Virus record (IMG/VR): IMGVR_UViG_3300037833_000009
Span: 1-47,598 of that record
Direction: 5' to 3' (one strand)
From: a virus
Length of the DNA: 47,598 nucleotides
Both the position numbers and the translations under genes were made by a program. Shown in pieces: positions 24,170 through 31,238 of this stretch. A model generated the notes under the pieces. It made no database searches. It was not told where the DNA came from and saw only the letters and a list, made by a program, of their open reading frames with translations. Position 1 is the first letter of the stretch, and the number at the start of each line of letters is the position of its first letter.

Positions 24170-24187
24170 TTGCTGCACATGCAGCAA
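24170..24187. promoter_or_regulatory. Late-activator palindrome 2 (PI-like)
   Basis: TTGCTGCACATGCAGCAA differs from palindrome 1 (13209-13226) at one central base. It lies 36 bases before the chosen protease start, where Mu has its PI late promoter. The longest open frame starts inside the palindrome, which argues for a downstream start instead. It is probably bound by the Mor/C-type activator and gives the second late operon its own promoter. Confidence 0.75.
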
Positions 24188-24223
24188 TGCTTGCCGTGCG
24201 TCGACGCTGCCAGATTGCCGCCT

Positions 24224-25324
24224 ATGCAAACCGGCGTCAACAACCCACTCCAAACCATCCTTAGCCTGCATCAGGACGCATGCGATCTGCTGCTTTGCGC
24301 GGCGCTCGATCTTCCCCATACAGAAGTCGATCCGGTGCCCGAGTGGATTCACCTGCTCCCCGCGGGCGAGTTGCGCACCCATGACAATCGCGGGCCATTC
24401 AAAACCGAACCGGCTGACCGGCTGATCCTCAACTCCATGAGGGCGGGGGAGCGCCTGCCGATCGACGAGAACCACGCGACGGACCTGGCCGCGCCCAAGG
24501 GCCTCCCGGCGCCAGCGCGTGGCTGGATCGTTGAGCTCGCCGGGCGCGCCGATGGCGTCTGGGGCAAGGTGGAGTGGACAGGAGAAGGGCGCCAGCTCGT
24601 CCAGTCCCGCGCCTACCGGGGCATCTCGCCGGTGCTCGATCATCGCGCGGCGGACGGGACGGTGTTTGCCCTGCGCCGGGCTTCCCTCGTCAACCGGCCC
24701 AACCTTCGCGGCCTTGCCACCCTTCACCAGGAGTTACCCATGGATCTGCTTGCTCGCTTGCGCGCCGCGCTTGGCCTTCCCGACACTGCCGACGAGAACG
24801 CGGCCATCGCTGCCGTTACCACGCTGCATGCCGGTCACGCGACGCTGACCACTTCGCTGCAGTCGGTAGCCCTCGCGGCCGGGCTCGACGGAGCCGCCAA
24901 GCCTGAAATCATCACCGCGACCGTCACCTCGCTGATGGCGGCAAGCGACGGGGACAAGGACGATGTGATCACCTCGCTGCAGTCCGAACTCTCTCAGGTG
25001 ACGACGCGTCTCAACAGCGTCGAGGAAACCACCCGCCGCGAGCGCGCGACCGCCTTTGTCGATGGCGCCATCGCCAAGCTCAAGGTCGGCGTCAAGCCGC
25101 TGCGGGAGCGCTACATCACCCGCCACATGGCCGACCCGGCCGGCGTCGAGCTTGAAATCGCTTCGTTCCCGACGCTGGGACGCAGCGCAACCGAACTTGT
25201 GCCTCCCAACGCCGAAACCGGGCAGGTGACGCTGCATGCCGAGCACAAGCAGGCGGCCAAGCTGCTGGGCATCCCGGAAGCCGACTACCTCAAGACGCTG
25301 CAGGCCGAACAGGCCGCCCGCTAA
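24224..25324 (+). CDS. Mu I-like prohead protease with scaffold domain
   Basis: 366 aa from ATG 24224; an upstream in-frame TTG at 24170 lies within the activator palindrome and is rejected. The N-terminal half matches Mu-like proteases (PEWIHLLPAGELRTHDNRGP, then LPIDENHATDLAAPKG and YRGISPVLDH). The C-terminal half is alanine-rich with a coiled coil (SELSQVTTRLNSVEETTRRE), as expected for the scaffold. The protease would process head proteins and itself; in Mu the scaffold part is also made as a separate Z protein from an internal start, and ATG 24740 (MDLLARLRAALGLP) is a candidate. Confidence 0.9.
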   Translation: MQTGVNNPLQTILSLHQDACDLLLCAALDLPHTEVDPVPEWIHLLPAGELRTHDNRGPFKTEPADRLILNSMRAGERLPIDENHATDLAAPKGLPAPARGWIVELAGRADGVWGKVEWTGEGRQLVQSRAYRGISPVLDHRAADGTVFALRRASLVNRPNLRGLATLHQELPMDLLARLRAALGLPDTADENAAIAAVTTLHAGHATLTTSLQSVALAAGLDGAAKPEIITATVTSLMAASDGDKDDVITSLQSELSQVTTRLNSVEETTRRERATAFVDGAIAKLKVGVKPLRERYITRHMADPAGVELEIASFPTLGRSATELVPPNAETGQVTLHAEHKQAAKLLGIPEADYLKTLQAEQAAR

Positions 25325-25369
25325 TTCGCAACCGGCGCCCTCGGCGCCAGATTTGAAGGACTTTGGCTT

Positions 25370-25783
25370 ATGGCCCTCGCAAAAGACCGCAACACCGCCC
25401 AAGCCCTGGGCGACACTTTCGAATATGGCCAGAAGGGCGCTACCACGATCTTTGCCGGTGGCCTCGTGATGCTCGACGCATCGGGCCTCGCCGTTCCCGG
25501 CGCCACTGCCACCGGCCAGATCGCTGTTGGCCGCGCCGAGGCTCGCTCCGCCAACTCTGGCGCCGACAATGCCGTCCGCGCCAAAGTCCGCCGCGGCAAT
25601 TTCTGGTGGAAGAACTCCGCCGCGGGCGATGCCATCGCTGCCGCCGACGTGGGCGATGATTGCTGGATTGTCGACGACGAAACCATGGCCAAGACGTCCG
25701 GCACCAACACCCGCTCCGTTGCGGGCAAAATTCTCGCCGTGGACGCCAATATGGGCGTCCTGGTCCGCACCGGCCTTTACTGA
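25370..25783 (+). CDS. Head decoration protein, DUF2190 type
   Basis: 137 aa, small beta-rich protein with the DUF2190 features ATTIFAGGLVMLDASGLAVP, ATGQIAVGRAEA and a VGDDCWIVDDETM segment. Such proteins trim or stabilise the capsid lattice. It lies between the scaffold and major capsid genes, the usual place. Confidence 0.82.
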   Translation: MALAKDRNTAQALGDTFEYGQKGATTIFAGGLVMLDASGLAVPGATATGQIAVGRAEARSANSGADNAVRAKVRRGNFWWKNSAAGDAIAAADVGDDCWIVDDETMAKTSGTNTRSVAGKILAVDANMGVLVRTGLY

Positions 25784-25819
25784 CCGGCCCATTTCAACCC
25801 GCTTTCAAGGCTCCTTTTC

Positions 25820-26719
25820 ATGCTCGTTAATGCCGCCAATCTCGACACCTTGCGCGTCGGCTTCAAGACTTCCTTCCAGAACGGGCTTGGCCAGGCCATG
25901 CCCGATTGGGAGCGTATCGCCACCCGCGTTCCGGCCAGCCAGAAGGAACAGAAGTATGGCTGGCTGGGCAAGATGCCCCGGGTCCGCGAATGGATCGGGC
26001 CGCGCGCCGTCCAGAACCTGCAGCAGCACGATTATTCCATTAAGGAAAAGGTCTGGGAGCTGACCCTGGGCGTCGACAAGGACGATATCGAAACCGACAA
26101 TTTGGGCATGTATGGCCCGATGTTCCAGGAGATGGGCAATCAGACCCAAACCCTGCCGAGCCAGCTGGTTTATGCCCTGCTGCTCAACGGCTTTGCCACC
26201 GAATGCTACGACGGTCAGTTCTTTTTCGACACCGATCACCCGGTGCTCGACAAGAACGGCGTGGTCCAGTCGGTCAGCAATACGGGCGGCGGTGCGGGAA
26301 CGCCCTGGTTCCTGCTTTGCACCACGCAGGTGCTCAAGCCGATCATCTACCAGGAGCGCAAGCCTTTCGAATTCGTCGCGAAGGACAAGCTCGACGACGA
26401 CAATGTCTTTGAGCTCAAGGAATTCCGCTACGGCGCCGATGCCCGCTCCAATGTCGGGTTCGGCTTCTGGCAGATGGCTTACGGCTCCAAGCAGGCGCTC
26501 ACCGCCGCCAGCTACGCCGCGGCCCGCTCGGCGCTGATGAGCCTGACCGGCGATTACGGCAATCCGCTGGGCCTCAAGCCGAACCTGTTGGTGGTGCCGC
26601 CATCGCTTGAAAGCGCGGCACTCAAGATCCTCAATTCCGAATATGCCGCAGGTGGCGAGACCAACGAGTGGAAGGGCACTGCCGAGCCTTTCGTCACGCC
26701 CTGGCTGGTGGCGGCCTAA
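25820..26719 (+). CDS. Major capsid protein (Mu T-like)
   Basis: 299 aa. The match to Mu T-type capsids runs from the start (VNAANLDTLRVGFKTSFQNG) through the P-domain helix and FDTDHPVLD to LLVVPPSLESAALKIL, NSEYAAGGETNEW and WLVAA at the end. It builds the icosahedral head (HK97 fold by family knowledge). A strong terminator-like hairpin follows 37 bases after its stop. Confidence 0.93.
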   Translation: MLVNAANLDTLRVGFKTSFQNGLGQAMPDWERIATRVPASQKEQKYGWLGKMPRVREWIGPRAVQNLQQHDYSIKEKVWELTLGVDKDDIETDNLGMYGPMFQEMGNQTQTLPSQLVYALLLNGFATECYDGQFFFDTDHPVLDKNGVVQSVSNTGGGAGTPWFLLCTTQVLKPIIYQERKPFEFVAKDKLDDDNVFELKEFRYGADARSNVGFGFWQMAYGSKQALTAASYAAARSALMSLTGDYGNPLGLKPNLLVVPPSLESAALKILNSEYAAGGETNEWKGTAEPFVTPWLVAA

Positions 26720-26756
26720 GCGCAACGGCGCGGCGCCTCCTCCCGCCGCGCGCCTG

Positions 26757-26791
26757 CCGCCGCCCCGGCACCGTTCGGGGCGGCGGGTTTT
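26757..26791 (+). terminator. Intrinsic terminator after the capsid gene
   Basis: An 11-bp perfect stem, CCGCCGCCCCG (26757-26767) with CGGGGCGGCGG (26776-26786), an 8-base loop, then GTTTT. It would reduce read-through from the highly expressed capsid gene into the connector genes; partial read-through is needed unless another promoter follows. Confidence 0.75.
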
Positions 26792-26812
26792 CACCCACAA
26801 GGAAAAGGCTTC

Positions 26813-27673
26813 ATGGACGATCTCACCAAGCTCAAGGGCATCGGCACCGTTACAGCCAAGCGGCTGGCCGCGGCCGGCATCGACAGCTTCGCCAGGCTCG
26901 CGGCGGCAAACCCGGCCCAGCTGGAAGCGGCCAAGATAAATGGCAGCAGCAAGGAACTGGAGGCGATGATCGCTGCCGCCGCGGTGCAGCTGGAGCCGCA
27001 GGAGCGCGCGATGAGCGATGATGAATTGCGGGCGCTGGTTGCCGCCTGGGACGAGGCGCGCGCCGAACTCAATGCGGCAGGCGATGCCGTCGCGGACTTG
27101 CAGGCGCAGCTTGCGGCGCTGGCGCCGGACGCCGACCGGACGGAGCTCGATGCTGGGCTCGCCGCGGCGCAGGAGCGCGTCGGCAAGGCGCACGCCGCCA
27201 TCGAGGCGCTGCGACCACTGCCGTCCGGCGTGCGTTTGCCCAATGCCAAGCCGGTGGCCAAGCGCGAACGGCTGCCCCAGGCTGCAGCTGCCGCAGGCGA
27301 GCGGATGGCGGTGACGGTGATCGGGCCCGCCAAGGGACGGCGCCGCGCCGGCTTCGACTTCAATGCCAGCCCGCGCACCGTCTTCGTGACGCCCGGGGAG
27401 CTCGCTTTAATCGAGGCCGATCCGAGCCTGGGGCTGACGATGGGCGAACTGGCAAGCGGCCTGCTTGCCGACCCGGCAAGCGCCGCCCGGCTGACGATCG
27501 CGGACTTTGCCTTTGGCGAGGATGCGACGGCGCTGGTGAAGGTGCTGGGGCCCGCCAAGGGCCGCCGCCGCGCCGGATTCGCGTTCGACAGCCAGGCGCA
27601 GACCATCGCCGTAACGGTTGATCAGCTCACCCTGCTCCTGGGCGACGAGCAATTGGCTGTTTCGCCCGCCTGA
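26813..27673 (+). CDS. HHH protein with duplicated FluMu N-like domain
   Basis: 286 aa. Residues 1-60 are a helix-hairpin-helix (LTKLKGIGTVTAKRLAAAGI). A helical/coiled middle follows (~65-150). Then two copies of a ~45-residue domain: VIGPAKGRRRAGFDFN near 168 and VLGPAKGRRRAGFAFD near 245, each followed by a VTxxxLxLL segment. The repeated domain resembles the FluMu N-terminal domain of Mu-like head-completion proteins. The role may be head completion or DNA contact at the connector. It follows the terminator. Confidence 0.7.
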   Translation: MDDLTKLKGIGTVTAKRLAAAGIDSFARLAAANPAQLEAAKINGSSKELEAMIAAAAVQLEPQERAMSDDELRALVAAWDEARAELNAAGDAVADLQAQLAALAPDADRTELDAGLAAAQERVGKAHAAIEALRPLPSGVRLPNAKPVAKRERLPQAAAAAGERMAVTVIGPAKGRRRAGFDFNASPRTVFVTPGELALIEADPSLGLTMGELASGLLADPASAARLTIADFAFGEDATALVKVLGPAKGRRRAGFAFDSQAQTIAVTVDQLTLLLGDEQLAVSPA

Positions 27674-27721
27674 CATCTCGATTGCCGTTCGGTGGCCGCC
27701 TGGCCCGACAACGGCGATAAA

Positions 27722-27759
27722 CCCCGGCCGGCAGTGTATGACGCCGCAGCTGGCCGGGG
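27722..27759. other. Inverted repeat before the two-TM gene
   Basis: CCCCGGCC (27722-27729) and GGCCGGGG (27752-27759) can pair as a hairpin with a 22-base loop that can close further. No T-run follows, so a classic terminator is unlikely; it may be an mRNA stabiliser or a processing site. Confidence 0.35.
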
Positions 27760-27781
27760 ACCATCTCAAGGGGAGCGCCTG

Positions 27782-27991
27782 ATGCAGGTTCTGATCATCT
27801 TTGCCGTTCTGTTTGTCCTGGCGTTCGCCGTGCTCTGGCTGATGAGCGATTACGGCCGTTATCTGGGCAACCAGGAGCCGACCGACTGGCTGGTGATCAT
27901 CGTCCTGGCCATCGTCATCGCGGCGGTCGGCTGCGGCGGTTGGGGCTTGGCCATCGAGTTAGGGCGCCTGATCCGCTTCGTGCTGCCGTGA
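27782..27991 (+). CDS. Small two-TM membrane protein
   Basis: 69 aa from ATG 27782 with AAGGGGAG upstream. Two membrane helices: VLIIFAVLFVLAFAVLWLM and LVIIVLAIVIAAVGCGGWGL. It is placed among head-tail connector genes but is clearly membrane-bound, so it is not structural; a holin-like or superinfection role is possible. The next gene starts inside its stop. Confidence 0.6.
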   Translation: MQVLIIFAVLFVLAFAVLWLMSDYGRYLGNQEPTDWLVIIVLAIVIAAVGCGGWGLAIELGRLIRFVLP

Positions 27992-28425
27992 GCTATTGCA
28001 CCATTGCCCAGCTGACCGAGCGCTATGGCGCCACGATGCTTGAGGCTCTCTCCGATCGGGGCGAGATCGCCGCCGATCCGGCCGCGATCGACGCCGGCCT
28101 GTTCAACCGGGCGATTGCCGATGCCGATGCGCTGATCGACGGCTATCTGTTTGGCCGGTACCAGCTGCCCATCGATCCGGCGCCCACGCTCCTGACCGAC
28201 CTTGGCCAGCGCGTCGCCATCTACTTCGCCCACGGCCAGGTGGCATCGGACAAAATCCGCAAGGATTACGACGACGCCCTCAAGACCTTGGCGCAGATTG
28301 CCAAGAACGAAATCCGCCTGCAGGTGAATGGCGTCGAGCCTGCGAGCTCGGGTGGCGACAATGAAGTTCTGACCAATGAGCCGGAACGCCTGCTGACGGC
28401 GCAAAGCCTCAAGGGCTATATCTGA
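27988..28425 (+). CDS. Head-tail connector, DUF1320 (Mu gp36)
   Basis: 145 aa from a GTG that overlaps the previous stop (GTGA). It has the DUF1320 pattern: YCTIAQLTERYGATMLEALS, LFNRAIADADALIDGYLFGR and KDYDDALKTLAQIAK. Family members are head completion proteins of the gp6/gp15 adaptor type. Next gene starts on its last base. Confidence 0.85.
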   Translation: MSYCTIAQLTERYGATMLEALSDRGEIAADPAAIDAGLFNRAIADADALIDGYLFGRYQLPIDPAPTLLTDLGQRVAIYFAHGQVASDKIRKDYDDALKTLAQIAKNEIRLQVNGVEPASSGGDNEVLTNEPERLLTAQSLKGYI

Positions 28426-28961
28426 TGGCCGGGACGCGCTTCCGGATGGAACTGGACGCCGACGAAGTCACCCAGGCGATCAGCCTGGCGCTGGCCCGGA
28501 TCGAGCAGCCGCGCGATCTTTACGACAGCCTGGGCGCCGCCCTCGTCGCCTCGACCGATCTGCGCTTTGAGAACACCGAAGCGCCCGACAAGACGCAATG
28601 GCCCAAGTCAATCCGCGTCCTGCTTGAAGGCGGCAAGACGCTGACCGACACCGGCTATTTCCGCCGCACCATCACCCACGAGGCGAGCGACACCGGCGTG
28701 GCCGTCGGCACCGATCATATCGCTGCGGCTATCCACCAGTTCGGCGGCACGATCCGCGCCAAGAACGGCAAGGGCCTGGCCTTTTCCATCGGCGGGGAGA
28801 ATGTCGTGGTGCCTTCGGTCTACATCCCGGCCCGCCCCTTCCTTGGCTTGTCTGACGACGACGAGGCGGAAATCATCGCCCTGGCTGGCGACTGGCTCCT
28901 GGCGCCCCTGGGCGGTGCCGATGCGCCGGCCGCGAACGAAGAGGAGCGCAGCGATGGCTGA
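28425..28961 (+). CDS. Virion morphogenesis protein, Mu gpG-like
   Basis: 178 aa. It has the gpG/phage-tail-S signature: SLGAALVASTDLRFENTEAP, LTDTGYFRRTITHEAS, then GVAVGTDHIAAAIHQFGGTI and a final IPARPFLGLSDDDE. The family acts as a head closure or tail completion factor. Overlaps the next gene by 8 bases. Confidence 0.87.
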   Translation: MAGTRFRMELDADEVTQAISLALARIEQPRDLYDSLGAALVASTDLRFENTEAPDKTQWPKSIRVLLEGGKTLTDTGYFRRTITHEASDTGVAVGTDHIAAAIHQFGGTIRAKNGKGLAFSIGGENVVVPSVYIPARPFLGLSDDDEAEIIALAGDWLLAPLGGADAPAANEEERSDG

Positions 28962-29403
28962 TCCGCTCGACATGCTCGCCAAGCTGGGAACCCTCATCGG
29001 GTCGGTGCCGGACCTCAAGAACCGCATCGAGCAAGTTGCCGATTTGGCCGAACTGATCAAGCGCGGCGCGCTGCCCAATACGCCGGTCACGGCGTACCTT
29101 GTGCCCACCGGCTTGCGGCCGCGCAGCGAGGGCGATGCCGGCGCTGGCTACTTCACTCAAAGCGTGGACGAACATTTCGCCATCGTCCTCGTCCTGCGCA
29201 CTGCAGCCGATGTCACCGGCGCCAAGGGCCTGCCCAAGCTCAACAAGCTCGTCTGGCAAGTCATCGAGGCGGTGGCCGGATCGGATGCGCCCGACGCGGT
29301 CGGCGTGTTCCGCTTCGGTGGTGGCCAGCTGCATTCGCTGACGGCCGGCGCGCTCATCTACCAGGTCAATTTTTCCATCCAGCTGCAGATCAGGAATCTC
29401 TGA
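28954..29403 (+). CDS. Tail terminator-like protein (Mu gp37 position)
   Basis: 149 aa from ATG 28954, preceded by GAGGAG. The alpha/beta sequence (TPVTAYLVPTGLRPRS, then VLVLRTAADVTGAKGL and YQVNFSIQLQIRNL) fits the gpU-like tail terminator proteins that end tail-tube growth and join the tail to the head. Its place between gpG-like and tail tube genes supports this. The first ~35 residues form an extra helix. Confidence 0.72.
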   Translation: MADPLDMLAKLGTLIGSVPDLKNRIEQVADLAELIKRGALPNTPVTAYLVPTGLRPRSEGDAGAGYFTQSVDEHFAIVLVLRTAADVTGAKGLPKLNKLVWQVIEAVAGSDAPDAVGVFRFGGGQLHSLTAGALIYQVNFSIQLQIRNL

Positions 29404-29549
29404 TGGCCAACCAAAAGCCTAATGCCGAGACGCCCCAGCCTCTCCCTCAAGAGGGCGGCGCCTTTGTCCGGCAGCCCGATGGCGGCTTGCTTCGTGACGT
29501 TGAACCAGAGCCGGCGCCGGCGCCCGCCAAGCCCGTAAAGGACGCTTGA
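29403..29549 (+). CDS. Small proline-rich protein (48 aa)
   Basis: ATG on the last base of the previous stop; ends one base before the tail-tube ATG. The peptide is proline/alanine-rich with GGAFVRQPDGGLLRDVEP. It lies where Mu-like phages have a tiny DUF2635 (gp38) gene, and the FVRQPDGG-LLRD segment recalls it weakly. Tight spacing on both sides supports translation. Confidence 0.55.
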   Translation: MANQKPNAETPQPLPQEGGAFVRQPDGGLLRDVEPEPAPAPAKPVKDA

Positions 29550-29550
29550 A

Positions 29551-30483
29551 ATGCCCATCAAGTGGAAAACCAAAATCCTCCTGGCCAAGATCGAGGCCAG
29601 CTACGGCGTCGACTCCGGTCCGACCGGCGCTGCGAATGCGGTGCTGGCAACGCAGGTGACGCTCTCGCCCATGGAAGGCCAGGACGTGTCGCGCGATCTG
29701 GACCTGCCTTATCTGGCGGCCCAAGCGACAATCCCGGCCGGGCTGTTCCAGCGCCTGACCTTTCGCGTCGAGCTCGCACCATCGGGCGCGCTGGGCGTGG
29801 CGCCGGCTTGGGGACCTCTGTTGCGAGCCTGCGGGGTGGCGCAGACGATCAATGTGGGCGCGAGCGTCGTCTATAATCCAGTGACGGAAGCCCATGAAAG
29901 CCTGACCTTCCACCTTTGGATCGGCACCACCCGCTACGTCCTGCTGGGCAGCCGGGGCACGGCGGTGCTGCGCTACAATGCGCAAGGCATCCCTTACCTC
30001 GAATTTTCCTTCACCGGGCTCTTTAACGCGCCGTCCGACCAGAGCCGGCCGACCGCTTCGCTCACCGGCTTCAAGGCGCCTCAGATCGTCACCAATGTTC
30101 TGACCCCAACCTTTACCCTCGATGGCGCCGCCCGCGTGATGCGCAACACCTCGCTCAATTTGGGCAACGACGTGCAAACCCGCTTCCTCGTCGGCTCGGA
30201 AAGCGTCCTGATCGTCGACCGTGCCGATCTGCTCGAAACCCAGATCGAAGCGGTGGACCTTGCCGTCTGGGACCCCTTCGCCAAGGCCCAGGCCGGAACC
30301 AGCATGGCGCTGTCGCTGGTGCACGGCGTCGGCGCGGGCAAGATATCGACGCTTGCCGTTCCCGCCCTGCAGCTGCAGCGGCCGGCCAGCCTTGCCAACC
30401 AGCAGAACATCGTTGAGTGGCCCTTGCGCGGCACCCCGCTGCCGACTGCGGGCAATGATCAATGGACGCTGACCCTGACCTGA
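29551..30483 (+). CDS. Tail tube protein
   Basis: 310 aa. The start KWKTKILLAKIEASYGVDSG and the beta-rich repeats (EFSFTGLFNAPSD, TFTLDGAARVMRN) match the phage tube 2 family of siphovirus-type tail tubes. It would form the non-contractile tube; no sheath gene is present, which agrees with a siphovirus rather than the myovirus Mu tail. Confidence 0.85.
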   Translation: MPIKWKTKILLAKIEASYGVDSGPTGAANAVLATQVTLSPMEGQDVSRDLDLPYLAAQATIPAGLFQRLTFRVELAPSGALGVAPAWGPLLRACGVAQTINVGASVVYNPVTEAHESLTFHLWIGTTRYVLLGSRGTAVLRYNAQGIPYLEFSFTGLFNAPSDQSRPTASLTGFKAPQIVTNVLTPTFTLDGAARVMRNTSLNLGNDVQTRFLVGSESVLIVDRADLLETQIEAVDLAVWDPFAKAQAGTSMALSLVHGVGAGKISTLAVPALQLQRPASLANQQNIVEWPLRGTPLPTAGNDQWTLTLT

Positions 30484-30514
30484 CTAACCCCCAACCCCTC
30501 GAAAGCGCCGCGTC

Positions 30515-30835
30515 ATGTTCGATATCGACCTCAAGCCCGTCTTCACCACCACCGTCAAGATCATCGCCCCAGGCGGGCAGGAGCAATCCTTCGAAGGCAC
30601 GTTCGAAGCGCTCGATATCGATGCCTTCGAAAGCTTCGACCTGGCGACGGGTGCGGGCGCCCGCGCGTTCCTGGAGCGCGTCCTGCTTAAGGTGAACGAC
30701 ATCATCGATGGCCAAGGCAATCCCGTCCCCGATTCGCCCGAGCTCCGCGCCAAGCTGATCAACAAAAGCTGGGTGCGCGGGCCCGCCGTCAAAGCATACA
30801 TCCTTGGCCAGCGCGGCGGACAGGCGGGAAACTGA
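30515..30835 (+). CDS. Tail assembly chaperone (G-like)
   Basis: 106 aa, acidic alpha/beta protein upstream of the tape measure gene, where tail chaperones lie. It ends with GCG GGA AAC TGA, which contains the canonical slippery heptamer G-GGA-AAC (30826-30832) immediately before the stop. A -1 slip would add about 12 residues ending at 30870. The next coding frame (DUF1799-like) is reached by a net +1 or -2 shift. It would bind the tape measure protein during tail assembly. Confidence 0.8.
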   Translation: MFDIDLKPVFTTTVKIIAPGGQEQSFEGTFEALDIDAFESFDLATGAGARAFLERVLLKVNDIIDGQGNPVPDSPELRAKLINKSWVRGPAVKAYILGQRGGQAGN

Positions 30836-30854
30836 TGGCGGCGGCCCGAGCCTG

Positions 30855-31238
30855 GTGGCGGGCCAACTGATCGCCGCCGAGCCCAACAGCAAACAGGAAC
30901 CGGAAGCCATCGCCGACGCCCGCCGCTTCGGCGCCGACGAAGGCCAACTGGCCGAACTGCGCCTCCATCTGGTCGGACCGGCCTTTGCGCCCGTCCGTGT
31001 CTGGCGCTCCAACATCGAGGCGGTCCTCGCATTCGTCATGGCTGGAACGCAATGGCGCACCACGCTTGATCTGGTCGGGCAGAGCCTGCGCCTGCGCTGG
31101 ATCGGGCTCGACTACGCCGGCGCCAAGATCGGCATCGAAGGCTCCGGCCTTACCCTTACACCAAGGCTCTGGACGGGTTTGCGGATCATGGAAGCCGCGG
31201 CGCGCGACGCCCTCAACGGGGATGATCCGATCTCATGA
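30855..31238 (+). CDS. DUF1799-like tail chaperone extension
   Basis: The open frame runs from 30804 (TTG) to 31238 and overlaps the G-like gene; GTG 30855 is the best independent start but has no good ribosome site. The region VWRSNIEAVLAFVMAGTQWR then GLDYAGAKIG and LRIMEAAARDAL is the DUF1799 pattern, the usual T-type partner of the tail chaperone. Lack of a proper start suggests expression by recoding from the gene before or by coupled reinitiation. Its stop overlaps the tape measure ATG. Confidence 0.65.
   Translation: MAGQLIAAEPNSKQEPEAIADARRFGADEGQLAELRLHLVGPAFAPVRVWRSNIEAVLAFVMAGTQWRTTLDLVGQSLRLRWIGLDYAGAKIGIEGSGLTLTPRLWTGLRIMEAAARDALNGDDPIS

Noticed and set aside
24170-24223. Upstream TTG start of the protease at 24170
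   Set aside because: This would translate the activator palindrome, giving an N-terminus encoded by a regulatory site. ATG 24224 leaves a sensible leader.
27722-27759. Second intrinsic terminator in the head operon
   Set aside because: The long loop and absence of a T-run make termination unlikely; recorded only as an inverted repeat.
30804-30854. TTG 30804 as start of the DUF1799-like protein
   Set aside because: No ribosome site and 32 bases of overlap with the chaperone; the first residues are not family-like.
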